NCBI GenBank assembly: GCA_002731275.1
Contig: PCBK01000119.1
Span: 1-64,000 of the forward strand
Length of the DNA stretch: 64,000 nt
Direction: 5' to 3'
DNA from: Deltaproteobacteria bacterium
GTDB lineage: Bacteria > Myxococcota_C > UBA6777
The notes under the pieces were generated by a model. It did not search any database, was not told where the DNA came from, and saw nothing but the letters and a program-made list of their open reading frames with translations. The translations under genes were made by a program, and so were the position numbers. Of the stretch, positions 34,354 through 42,479 are shown in pieces (the first letter of the stretch is position 1; the number at the start of each line of letters is the position of its first letter).

Positions 34354-35574
34354 CTATTGTGGGAGTTTGGACAGGCAATGTGCTGGGTCTTTTGCGAGTT
34401 TGCACAGTCTTTTCAACCCCTTGAGTGTTTGGTTGCGAAGCCGAGAGATCGTGTGTGTTTTGAACCATGCGACGGATTGCTGGACACAACTGGCGGCTTC
34501 TTGTTTGGAGAGCTTACCACACAACTCAAACGTTTCGTTGAGTGCAAAGACTCTCATTCGCTTTGGCCCGTACTGCAAAGTGTTGCGGTGGATTTTGAGG
34601 AGCAGGTCGAGCAAGCGCGCTTGTTGCTGTTTGGGTGCGTATTGTCTGAGCAAGAAGATGGTGTCTTTCAACTCAAAGACCTCTTCGAAGGAGCGCGTTT
34701 GTTTGTCTCCTGCATGTCGCAGGAGGTCAAGCTGGTCCAATATGTACTGTGCGAGTCCCAAGGGATCTTTGTTCTTTTTGAAGGTCTTCTCCCAAGCGAA
34801 GTGATTGGGGTGTGTTGGTGTTGGGAGAGTGTAGCGTTGAATCGCATTTTTTTGGTGAAGGGCAAAGCGAATCCCTTGGCCGCGTGTAATGGTGTGGATT
34901 TTTTTGTAGGAAGCTGTGACTTTTCCTCTCGCGACTTCAACACGTACCCACTTGGGTCCGTCTGGTGTTTCTGGACCACGATGGACAGAGAAGATCGTTC
35001 CTTTGACGAGGACTTGGACGCCTGCACATTTGATGGAGACACGCTTCATCGTATTGGGGACGACATTTACGTCGATGCGGCCTTTGTTGAGCTGCACATC
35101 GACCTGTTTGGCGGCGGGACGTACAAGCGCGAGCTGTGTTCCTTTTTGCGCTTGCAGTGTCCACTGCTTGTCGACTTTTAAGACACCTGCACGCTCGCCA
35201 GTCACCGAAAATGCTGTCTGTTGGAGTTGTTTTGAAGCGTGTGAAGAAGGGGGCGCGGTCTGGATATGCTGAGAAGACATGGGCGCGATGTTGGCTTGAT
35301 GAGCTGGAGTCATCCAAAAGACAAGCGCCGCACAGGCCGCTGCAAATGTTCCTGCAAAGGCCCACAATTTGGGGCTACGACTCAAGGTTTTGGGAGTCCT
35401 TGATGGTTGTGGGGAGGCGATTGCATCGAGCAGTTGTTTTTCTACTCTGCTGATAATCACCTCCTCTTGCATATCTGTGAGAGGGGTTGGGGCTTCGAGA
35501 CGTATAGGAGGTTCACCGTACAGGTGACCTGCTTGTGAGGAATGGTCGTTGTTGGGTTGCTTTTTCTTAGTCAT
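34354..35574 (-). CDS. FecR-like anti-sigma factor
   Basis: 406 aa, with the start at MTKKKQ (35574), which overlaps the end of the sigma-factor gene by 8 bp. A short cytosolic N-terminus (about 1-70, VIISRVEKQLLDAI) precedes one transmembrane helix (LWAFAGTFAAACAALVFWM, about 80-98). The outer part holds a FecR domain: GTQLALVRPAAKQVDVQLNKGRIDVNVVP through VLVKGTIFSVH and VARGKVTASYKK. The C-terminal 150 residues are helical, TPR-like (LAQYILDQLDLLRHAGDKQTR, FALNETFELCGKLSKQEAA). By analogy with FecI/FecR it should hold or activate the adjacent ECF sigma factor in response to an envelope signal. The overlap implies translational coupling. Confidence 0.85.
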   Translation of the reverse strand: MTKKKQPNNDHSSQAGHLYGEPPIRLEAPTPLTDMQEEVIISRVEKQLLDAIASPQPSRTPKTLSRSPKLWAFAGTFAAACAALVFWMTPAHQANIAPMSSQHIQTAPPSSHASKQLQQTAFSVTGERAGVLKVDKQWTLQAQKGTQLALVRPAAKQVDVQLNKGRIDVNVVPNTMKRVSIKCAGVQVLVKGTIFSVHRGPETPDGPKWVRVEVARGKVTASYKKIHTITRGQGIRFALHQKNAIQRYTLPTPTHPNHFAWEKTFKKNKDPLGLAQYILDQLDLLRHAGDKQTRSFEEVFELKDTIFLLRQYAPKQQQARLLDLLLKIHRNTLQYGPKRMRVFALNETFELCGKLSKQEAASCVQQSVAWFKTHTISRLRNQTLKGLKRLCKLAKDPAHCLSKLPQ

Positions 35575-36265
35575 CGAACACATCTCCCCAAGAGAGGCCT
35601 TGTTTGTGTAATTCTTTATCAGCGATATGTTTGACTTTTTTTCGTGCATGATGAAGCCGTGAGGCGACTGTCCCTCTCGGAAGCGAGAGGGATTCAGCGA
35701 TGTGATCGATCGTCTTCCCTTCGAGGTCACAGAGCATCAACACAGTGCGATGTTCTGGGGAGATACGATCGAGAATTTGCTTCATCCATTGCCAGATCTC
35801 CTGTTTGGCATATGTCGTTTCCTGGCTTTGTTGTCCACTGGGTAAAGGGGACGTGTCATAAAAACCGAGCTTCTCTTTCACCGTCCTTGATTTCCATTGC
35901 CTCTTGTACACCTTCATCGCGACGCGCTCTGCAATTTTATGAAGCCAACTTGAAAAGTTGCCATCTCCTCGGTAGTGAGCGAGCGACTTGTGCGCCTCAA
36001 GGAACACTTGTTGCAGCGCATCTTCTGCTTGGTGAGGATCTCCAATGAGTCGATGCAGTCGCCTTAAAATCGCTGGTGAGTGGCGTCTGTATAGTTTTTG
36101 GAATGCGCCCTGATCAGAGGTGGCAAGGATCGCATCGATTAATTCTTGATCTTCAACTGTTGTACCGTCGTTAGTTGGTTTGTTGGACGCCTTTAATTCT
36201 GGGGCCATCGTGCTCGCTCTTTGTGTCAGAAAGATAGCAGGGCCACCGACCAGATGGTATGCCAT
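35567..36265 (-). CDS. ECF-type RNA polymerase sigma factor
   Basis: 232 aa. The sigma-2 region is at about 50-115 (FQKLYRRHSPAILRRLHRLIGDPHQAEDALQQVFLEAH) and sigma-4 with its helix-turn-helix at about 155-210 (LDRISPEHRTVLMLCDLEGKTIDHIAESLSLPRGTVASRLHHARKKV). No sigma-3 region is present, as expected of ECF factors. ATG 36265 has AAGGTGA six bases upstream; GTG 36298 and ATG 36208 are alternatives. It overlaps the anti-sigma gene. Likely directs transcription of envelope genes in this cluster. Confidence 0.9.
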   Translation of the reverse strand: MAYHLVGGPAIFLTQRASTMAPELKASNKPTNDGTTVEDQELIDAILATSDQGAFQKLYRRHSPAILRRLHRLIGDPHQAEDALQQVFLEAHKSLAHYRGDGNFSSWLHKIAERVAMKVYKRQWKSRTVKEKLGFYDTSPLPSGQQSQETTYAKQEIWQWMKQILDRISPEHRTVLMLCDLEGKTIDHIAESLSLPRGTVASRLHHARKKVKHIADKELHKQGLSWGDVFDD

Positions 36266-36339
36266 GTGCTCACCTTGTTGGTGTTGGTTCGTTTTCACCT
36301 GGTAAGTGCTCGGTTGTCTTGAAAGATTTCAATTGTTTT

Positions 36340-37938
36340 TCAAAAAAAATCAAAATTGATGCCTAAGTGCGCTGAAATACGCCAGTTTTCGATAGTTGTT
36401 TGAAGGTCTCCTTGGATACGAATGTGGTAAGGTTGGAAAAACCCTTGCACACCAATGTCCGCAAAGAGCCCGAATCCTCCCGCCCACTTCCACCATAGCG
36501 CAATCCCAAGATGTCCTCCTGGTCGTACTCTCCAAAATTCGACTTCTTCTCTCGCCAGTCTGAATCCATCGATTAACACACCCAACTCCAATCGGATGTC
36601 GAGGTTGCGACTCGCGTAACGAGGGAGCGGTGGGCTGATCATGAAACCGCCTCGCCACGACAGCAGGTCGATGCCTTGATTCAATCCTGGTATCGTGCCG
36701 ATCGATGCGTTGATGCGAAGCCTCCATCCCTCAAGCCATCCTCGCCGTTTCCCCAGATAGACCCCCAGAGATCCTCCTAGCGGGAATGCGGGCTGAGAAG
36801 AGAGCGTCGTGTCTGTCTGGCTCTGGACCCCTCTCGATATGTACAACGCACCATTTCCTGCAATCTGTGCCCCAAACTCCCACGCTGACGTGATTCTCGG
36901 CTGTATTCGGTTGACGACACTTCCCCCTAAAGCCACTTTTCTTCCGACAGGTCGTCTCTTTTCTGGTTTTTTGTTCGCGGTGATTCTTCTCGGTGATGTG
37001 CGGTTTTTTACAGGCGGAACTGTTCGACGTGGCGCCGTCTTTGTTCCTGTGTTGCCCTGTACACTACCTCCTGTTGCTGGTGGTGTCGTAAGAGTTGGCG
37101 TTGTGCGACTCGGTGGTGCCGTACGATTTGGTGATGCCGTACTGTTCGATGGTGCCGTATTGTTCGATGGTGCCGTATTGTTCGGTGATGCTGTACTGTT
37201 CGATGGTGTCGTACTGTTCGATGGTTCCGTACTGTTCGGTGGTGTCGTGCGAACTGGTTTTCTACGAGGCGGTGGTGTCGTGCGAGCTGGTTTTCTACGA
37301 GGCGGTGGTGTCGTGCGAGCTGGTTTTCTGCGAGGTGGTGATGAACCTTTAGGACGTGCTGTGCGTGTTGATGGTGTTGTTCGTCTTTTGGGGGCACTGG
37401 TCAGAGGTGAGCCTGTCTTCGCTCTTTTAGAGCGGAGAGAAGGTGTTTGACGTCTGCGTTTGCGTGGACGCTTTGGGGGGGTTGTGCGCATCTTTTGTGA
37501 TGCCTTTTGTGCCTTTCGGTTTGGTCGCGTTCGAGGGGGAGAGGGGGGAGGCGAAAGGTATGGGTCCTTTACGAGCACAGAACGTACAAGGCGGACGTCT
37601 GGAGCTATTTTGATAAAGTGTTCAAAGTGGGTCAGGATGGTCCGGGCTTTCACCCATGGATCGTTCATCGTTGCAGGTAACGTTAAGGAGTAGCTCTGTT
37701 TTCCTCTTCGGAATTGAACTTCTTGGGGTTGTCTCCAGATGAGGTGGATGACTCCTGTGCTGGAGTTCCAGGTGACAAGGTATCCTCTGCGTGTCAAAAA
37801 GCGCGAAAGCATCTTGTACGAGCGCTTATGTCTTGTGCGATCGGAGTGGACGATGGAGATGTGAGTTCTTGCTGCAAACACTGCAGACGGCAAACTACAT
37901 ACCCAAATCAAACATCCAATCCAAATTGATATTTTCAT
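36340..37938 (-). CDS. Outer-membrane beta-barrel protein with Pro/Thr-rich stalk
   Basis: 532 aa from ATG 37938 (GTG 37944 is possible). Signal peptide with AFA-ART cleavage at about residue 22. Residues 22-120 form a small domain (YKMLSRFLTRRGYLVTW). Residues 125-310 are low complexity: three copies of RRKPARTTPP, then a run of NSTxPSNNTAP-type hexapeptides. The last 180 residues show alternating amphipathic strands (LRINASIGTIPG, LDIRLELGVLIDGF, GFGLFADIGVQGFFQPYHIRIQGDL) and end in Phe, the classic signature for Bam-dependent barrels. It is first in the sigma/anti-sigma/kinase run, 74 bp before the sigma gene. The unusual stalk may cross the cell wall or surface layer. Confidence 0.75.
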   Translation of the reverse strand: MKISIWIGCLIWVCSLPSAVFAARTHISIVHSDRTRHKRSYKMLSRFLTRRGYLVTWNSSTGVIHLIWRQPQEVQFRRGKQSYSLTLPATMNDPWVKARTILTHFEHFIKIAPDVRLVRSVLVKDPYLSPPPSPPRTRPNRKAQKASQKMRTTPPKRPRKRRRQTPSLRSKRAKTGSPLTSAPKRRTTPSTRTARPKGSSPPRRKPARTTPPPRRKPARTTPPPRRKPVRTTPPNSTEPSNSTTPSNSTASPNNTAPSNNTAPSNSTASPNRTAPPSRTTPTLTTPPATGGSVQGNTGTKTAPRRTVPPVKNRTSPRRITANKKPEKRRPVGRKVALGGSVVNRIQPRITSAWEFGAQIAGNGALYISRGVQSQTDTTLSSQPAFPLGGSLGVYLGKRRGWLEGWRLRINASIGTIPGLNQGIDLLSWRGGFMISPPLPRYASRNLDIRLELGVLIDGFRLAREEVEFWRVRPGGHLGIALWWKWAGGFGLFADIGVQGFFQPYHIRIQGDLQTTIENWRISAHLGINFDFF

Positions 37939-38277
37939 ACTCACCCAGCATCACATTGTTTACCTTCACACTATAGCAAGGGCCCCATCGGTTCCGCAAC
38001 GCCCTGACGGGTTTATTCTTGCTGATCTTTTGATGCTCTGGGTATTTGTTTGTGTTCACATCTTCTATGCATTGTTGCGAAATGATGAATGTTTCTTCTT
38101 TTTGGAGTGGTTTGTTTCATGAAGTGTTTACTTTTTGCAAAATATGAAATGTTTTTCGTTGACTTGCTTGGTGGATGCTGATACTTTCTTTGCGATGCGA
38201 GAACGGACTCTTCCATGTAGTTGCGTGTTTGGATGTTCTCGGGATACGTCTTGACCATCGAATGATTGAGGTGAGTG
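37939..38277. other. Divergent intergenic region, no gene
   Basis: 339 bp between the minus-strand barrel gene and the plus-strand metalloprotease gene. Apart from the promoter at 38159-38187 I see no other structure. Confidence 0.5.
38159..38187 (+). promoter_or_regulatory. Candidate sigma-70 promoter of the metalloprotease gene
   Basis: TTGACT (38159-38164), a 17-bp spacer and TACTTT (38182-38187). Predicted leader of about 84 nt to the start at 38278. Confidence 0.4.
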
Positions 38278-41202
38278 ATGCGTTCTTTGATGATAGGATT
38301 TGGAAGCCTTCTTCTTTTGTCTGTTGTGTGGGGAGGGTGTGTCCCTGTGCAGCAGCGATGTGTTGCGGATGGGGATTGTCCATCGCTTCAAAGATGCCAA
38401 TCAGGTACTTGTACGGGGTGCCAATCAAACGATGATTGTTCTGCGAATCACACATGTCAGGTGGGGCAATGTGTGCCTTCATCGTCTGGGGTTTGTCAGT
38501 CGACAGAGCGACAGTGTGAGGGGAACACGCTTAAAGTGTGTCGCTCTGATGGGTCCGGTTGGGCAGCAGTTCCTTGTGGAGAGTTTCACGTTTGTGCGGA
38601 TGGGCAGTGTAAGCGCAAGCAACTCTCGACTTGTGGAAACAACACGGTGGAGAGTGGGGAGCAATGTGACGATGGTAACCAGATCTCTGGTGACGGTTGT
38701 TCTCGCCACTGTCTCAAAGAGAACGTCGAGATTTTCGAGCCGATGCAGGCTCCGCAGGGGATGGAAGGGTCTCCATTTGTGCTTGGTTCACGGACCTGTC
38801 GTTCATCAACAACCCGCAATAAATACGCAAATACGACGTCGACGCTGTATGTCAAGGTGTCCCCAATTATCTGTAAATTGGACGACAAAGACGTGATCAG
38901 TTTGGATGAGGTGAAGTCACACATCAACTTCCTCAGCAATGTCTACAAGGGCGCACACGTAAAGTTTGTGCTCGGTAGCGTTCGCTATGAGACCGACAAA
39001 GATGAGTGCGAAGTGTTCTTCGACACCGAAGGTAGTAGCATCTTACGTAAGTATTCAAAGCGTGATGCGATCTCTGTCTTTTATGCGCGCAATATCTTTG
39101 GAGGGAACTTTCCAATCGGTGGATTCGCAAATCTCTCAGGTGTTGTGATGAACGCCAGCGCTTTTGGACAGCGCAACATACTCGCTCATGAGTTGGGGCA
39201 CAGCTTTGGCCTTGACCATCCCCATTCGTGTTACCACGGCAAGGACACATCAAGTCGAACTTGTGGCACGCGAGGTGATCAACTCTGCGATACACCTGCT
39301 GACCCTGGTCCCGCAGGTGTCAATGGTCTCGATCGATGTTCAGATGGGACCACAAAGAATGGCGCTTGTACTGTCACGCGTTGTGAGAGCATCAGCTGTC
39401 CTGGAGGTGAAAAGCCACACTTTAAAAACTTGATGTCGTATTACCATTGCGGGGTTGAGCTGACACAAGAGCAAAACTTGGTCGTTCGTTGTGTGGCTGA
39501 GAACGATCAAAAAGCCCGTACGAGTGCTCGTCGTCCTTGCACAGTAAATACAGAGTGTGATGGTGGGACGTGTGAGAGTGGTTTTTGCACAAACAAGCCC
39601 GCCAATGTCTGCACAGCGCACAGTCAATGTACCGATGGGAAAGTCTGTGTTGGTGGTCAGTGTGGGACATGTCGAGCGGATGGTCTGGTCGTCTCTGATG
39701 TCGCGCTTTGTTGTGGTAAAAAGGTCGACAACATTGGACGTTGTTGTACTGGAAACAATTGTTGTTTATCTTCTGTCAATGCGTTTGTGACCTCCACTGG
39801 AGCTTGCCAATGCAAGGACGGTTATGAACGTATTCGTCCTGGTGACGCTTCCGATGTCAGGTGCCAAAAAATCGTTCCACAATGTGTTGCGGACGGAGAC
39901 AGCGCGTCTTCTGACGCTGCTTGTTGTAGTCACGAACGAAACGATCAGGGGAAATGTTGTACTGGCAAGGTTTGTTGTGGACCTCAAAACAACTCTTTCA
40001 CGACATCTTCAGGCAAGTGTACTTGCAACAGTGGTTATGAGTGGGTGACGACCAATGATCCAAAGGATTTTCGTTGTCAGCTAAAACAACAACCCACCTG
40101 TAAAGCAGATGGAGAGGCCGCCACCAGCGCGACAGATTGTTGCAGCAAAGAACGCGATGACAGCGGAGTCTGTTGTCGTGGAGTGGCTTGTTGTACAGCG
40201 GCGGTCAACGCTGTCCCTGGAGCCAATGGGGCATGTTCTTGTCAGGCTGGATATGTGCGCATCAATCCACAGGATCCCAACGATGTCAGGTGTAAAGTTA
40301 AACCCGCAGCGGCTGTAAAGTGTACGCTTCAACATACGTTCTCTGCAGGTGGGTTTTTGCGCTCAGGACATACCGATATCATCTCGAATATGGCGTTTTC
40401 ATCTGATGGTAAAACACTTGCTTCTGCGTCGTGGGATAAAACGATCATTCTTTGGGATGTCAGCGCGAACAAGAGAATCCGCACGATAAAAGGTCATACC
40501 AGCGGTGTAACAGGTGTTGTGTTTTCCTTGGACGGGAAGACTCTGTATACAGTCGGGTATGACAAAACGATTCGTTCGTGGAATGTCTCGACAGGTAAGC
40601 AGACACAGGCGCTCAGCTTGTTTGAGCCACAGCGCAGTTTGGCGATTCGTCCTGATGGCAAGCAGCTTATGCTCGGTTCACAGGGAGGGTTTCAGCTCTG
40701 GGACATCGCGACGAGGAGAGGCTTGGTCCCGTCGAGCTCGTACTATGTGCGTTCAGGCGCTTACTATATGGATTCGAGTCGTGTCGCGACAGGTACAAAG
40801 AGTCAATCTGTCCAGGTATGGGATACACGTACAGGACGTCAACTGGCACAGCTGAATGGTCATCAGTCGATCGTATACGGGTTGGATTACAGTGGGGATG
40901 GGAAGTATCTTGCGTCGGCGGACCAGAGTCAGGTCAGAGTATGGGATGGGAAGACTCATTCGCTCATTCACCAGTTGACTGTTGCCGGAGCGTATAGTCT
41001 CTCTTTCCGGTCCACATCGTCGTTTTTTGCGACAGGTCATAAGGACGCCAAAACACGCCTTTGGGATGCAAAGAGCGGGAAGCTGCTGCAGACTCTCTCC
41101 GATCACACGAGCGGTGTGTACGCTGTAAAGTTTTCTGCAGACGGGCAACAACTCGCGACAGGTTCCAAGGACAAAACGGTTCGTTTATATCGATGTCAGT
41201 AA
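38278..41202 (+). CDS. Lipoprotein metalloprotease (M43-like) fused to WD40 repeats
   Basis: 974 aa; GAGGTGAG precedes ATG 38278 (GTG 38275 in frame). Signal sequence with lipobox VWGGC (Cys about 21). Residues 25-120 are Cys-rich EGF-like knots, followed by a DUF4215 motif (GEQCDDGNQISGDGCSRHC, about 125-145). The protease domain (about 160-410) has HELGHSFGLDH, the HExxHxxGxxH zinc site of metzincins, at about 302-312 and a Met-turn NLMSYYHC at about 383-390, consistent with pappalysin/M43 enzymes. A Cys-rich segment with three CKxDGExATSxxDCCSxERxDxGxCC repeats follows. Residues 690-974 are six or so WD40 repeats (HTDIISNMAFSSDGKTLASASWDKTIILWDV). A WD40 propeller outside the cytoplasm on a protease is unusual. 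Confidence 0.85.
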   Translation: MRSLMIGFGSLLLLSVVWGGCVPVQQRCVADGDCPSLQRCQSGTCTGCQSNDDCSANHTCQVGQCVPSSSGVCQSTERQCEGNTLKVCRSDGSGWAAVPCGEFHVCADGQCKRKQLSTCGNNTVESGEQCDDGNQISGDGCSRHCLKENVEIFEPMQAPQGMEGSPFVLGSRTCRSSTTRNKYANTTSTLYVKVSPIICKLDDKDVISLDEVKSHINFLSNVYKGAHVKFVLGSVRYETDKDECEVFFDTEGSSILRKYSKRDAISVFYARNIFGGNFPIGGFANLSGVVMNASAFGQRNILAHELGHSFGLDHPHSCYHGKDTSSRTCGTRGDQLCDTPADPGPAGVNGLDRCSDGTTKNGACTVTRCESISCPGGEKPHFKNLMSYYHCGVELTQEQNLVVRCVAENDQKARTSARRPCTVNTECDGGTCESGFCTNKPANVCTAHSQCTDGKVCVGGQCGTCRADGLVVSDVALCCGKKVDNIGRCCTGNNCCLSSVNAFVTSTGACQCKDGYERIRPGDASDVRCQKIVPQCVADGDSASSDAACCSHERNDQGKCCTGKVCCGPQNNSFTTSSGKCTCNSGYEWVTTNDPKDFRCQLKQQPTCKADGEAATSATDCCSKERDDSGVCCRGVACCTAAVNAVPGANGACSCQAGYVRINPQDPNDVRCKVKPAAAVKCTLQHTFSAGGFLRSGHTDIISNMAFSSDGKTLASASWDKTIILWDVSANKRIRTIKGHTSGVTGVVFSLDGKTLYTVGYDKTIRSWNVSTGKQTQALSLFEPQRSLAIRPDGKQLMLGSQGGFQLWDIATRRGLVPSSSYYVRSGAYYMDSSRVATGTKSQSVQVWDTRTGRQLAQLNGHQSIVYGLDYSGDGKYLASADQSQVRVWDGKTHSLIHQLTVAGAYSLSFRSTSSFFATGHKDAKTRLWDAKSGKLLQTLSDHTSGVYAVKFSADGQQLATGSKDKTVRLYRCQ

Positions 41203-41219
41203 GGGAAGGTTGAGGAGGC

Positions 41220-41531
41220 TTAGGAGGCGAGGGCTTTGGTGATGCAATCGGCGATGTGAGAGGCCATCTGTGGGCGTTGTTCTGGGGGGGTGAGGTAGTG
41301 GATACGCAATTGGATGCGATTGGTTTTGGGGATGTAAACGATGCGGTGCTCGTCTGGGTGGAGAAAGAGTCGTAGCCAAAGTTGTTCGGTGATGTCGGAG
41401 AATCCAGCCTTGATCAGTTTGGCTCCGATGTCATCGAAGGAGGCGTCATCAGGAGGAGTATAGCGCCAGAGGAGGGCGTTGGTGCAACCAGCTTCGAGGG
41501 TGATGCGGTCAGAGAGGATGTTGTCGCTCAT
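41220..41531 (-). CDS. Small protein coupled to the PaaX-like gene
   Basis: 103-aa soluble protein (MSDNILSD to ITKALAS), mixed alpha/beta, with no signal peptide or recognised domain. It starts only 3 bp after the stop of the PaaX-like regulator gene, so it is almost surely co-translated. Acidic and Leu/Ile-rich, it could be a regulatory partner. Function unknown. Confidence 0.65.
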   Translation of the reverse strand: MSDNILSDRITLEAGCTNALLWRYTPPDDASFDDIGAKLIKAGFSDITEQLWLRLFLHPDEHRIVYIPKTNRIQLRIHYLTPPEQRPQMASHIADCITKALAS

Positions 41532-41534
41532 GTG

Positions 41535-42365
41535 TCACGCTGCTTTGAAGGAGTTTTGGATCGCTTCTGCCCAGTAACTCTTTCCTTTTTCGTAGTACTC
41601 TTTCATGGTTTCAGCGAGCGCGATACGTTTGTCTGTGTCGACAAATGGGTAAGGGAGCAGTGGGTCGTAGATCAGGCAACGAATGACTTTTGAACCGAGC
41701 TCAAAGGTCTCTCTTGCGGCGACCTCAACGGCGAGGTCATCCAGTCGGGCGGTGCTCTCTTTCATCTCAAGGATGAGGGACTCGTATGTTTGTGTATAGT
41801 TGTGGTTGTCCCAGAGTTTTCGCGCTTTTTGCTCGATTTTGTGTGAGAGGTCGGTGATACGGAAGGCAAACATATGCTGGTCAAGCTCGAGCTCTGTGAG
41901 CTTTTTTCGTGCGATCTCCACGCAGTTTTTCACGTTGTTGGGGCGCAACGCGAGATTGGGTTCGAGGTATTCAAGACCAAGGGTGAAAAAGGCCTCCGCA
42001 GCTTTTTTGGAGGCTTTGCGGTTGGAGCGTAGGGTGGAGTGCTGGTGGACGCCGAGCCAACTTTTGTCCCACTCTTCGTGGATCTTGTCTTCACGGTGTT
42101 GCCATGAGGAGAATTCTTCTTTGATAGAGTGTCCGAATGTGCCCAGCTTGTACTCTCCGCGTCGATGTGTTTGAACCATCTTCTCGGACTTCAGGCGCGC
42201 AAGTGATACACGTAAGTTGTTCTCTGAGATACCAAGAATGCCCGCGCCGTGGATGAGAAATTTGACGGGGACGTTTGTCTCTGGGTAGACCAGCATGAGT
42301 TGGAAGATGACGCGTTTTGGACTGGGTTTTGCGTGAATTTTATTGGGATTTTTCTCTATCAACAA
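41535..42365 (-). CDS. PaaX-like transcriptional regulator
   Basis: 276-aa cytosolic protein. The N-terminal 70 residues (SPKRVIFQLMLVYPETNVPVKFLIHGAGILGISENNLRVSLARLKSEKMV followed by a basic THRRGEYKLG wing) match the winged-helix domain of PaaX-type repressors. A central segment with W-rich spacing (EEFSSWQHREDKIHEEWDKSWLGVHQ) also fits that family. The helical C-terminus ends LPYPFVDTDKRIALAETMKEYYEKG. Classical PaaX represses phenylacetate catabolism through phenylacetyl-CoA. No such genes are in the window, so its effector and targets differ. The gene lies 114 bp after the receiver-HPt gene on the same strand. Confidence 0.75.
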   Translation of the reverse strand: MLIEKNPNKIHAKPSPKRVIFQLMLVYPETNVPVKFLIHGAGILGISENNLRVSLARLKSEKMVQTHRRGEYKLGTFGHSIKEEFSSWQHREDKIHEEWDKSWLGVHQHSTLRSNRKASKKAAEAFFTLGLEYLEPNLALRPNNVKNCVEIARKKLTELELDQHMFAFRITDLSHKIEQKARKLWDNHNYTQTYESLILEMKESTARLDDLAVEVAARETFELGSKVIRCLIYDPLLPYPFVDTDKRIALAETMKEYYEKGKSYWAEAIQNSFKAA

Positions 42366-42479
42366 GGTCCCGTGCTCCTTTTTCGACCGATATCAACTCG
42401 ACAGCATACACGGTGCGAGGGGGACTGTCAACGGCTGCCGTGTTCTCGTAAGGCTTCGAAGACTGAGTTTGTGGGAGTT

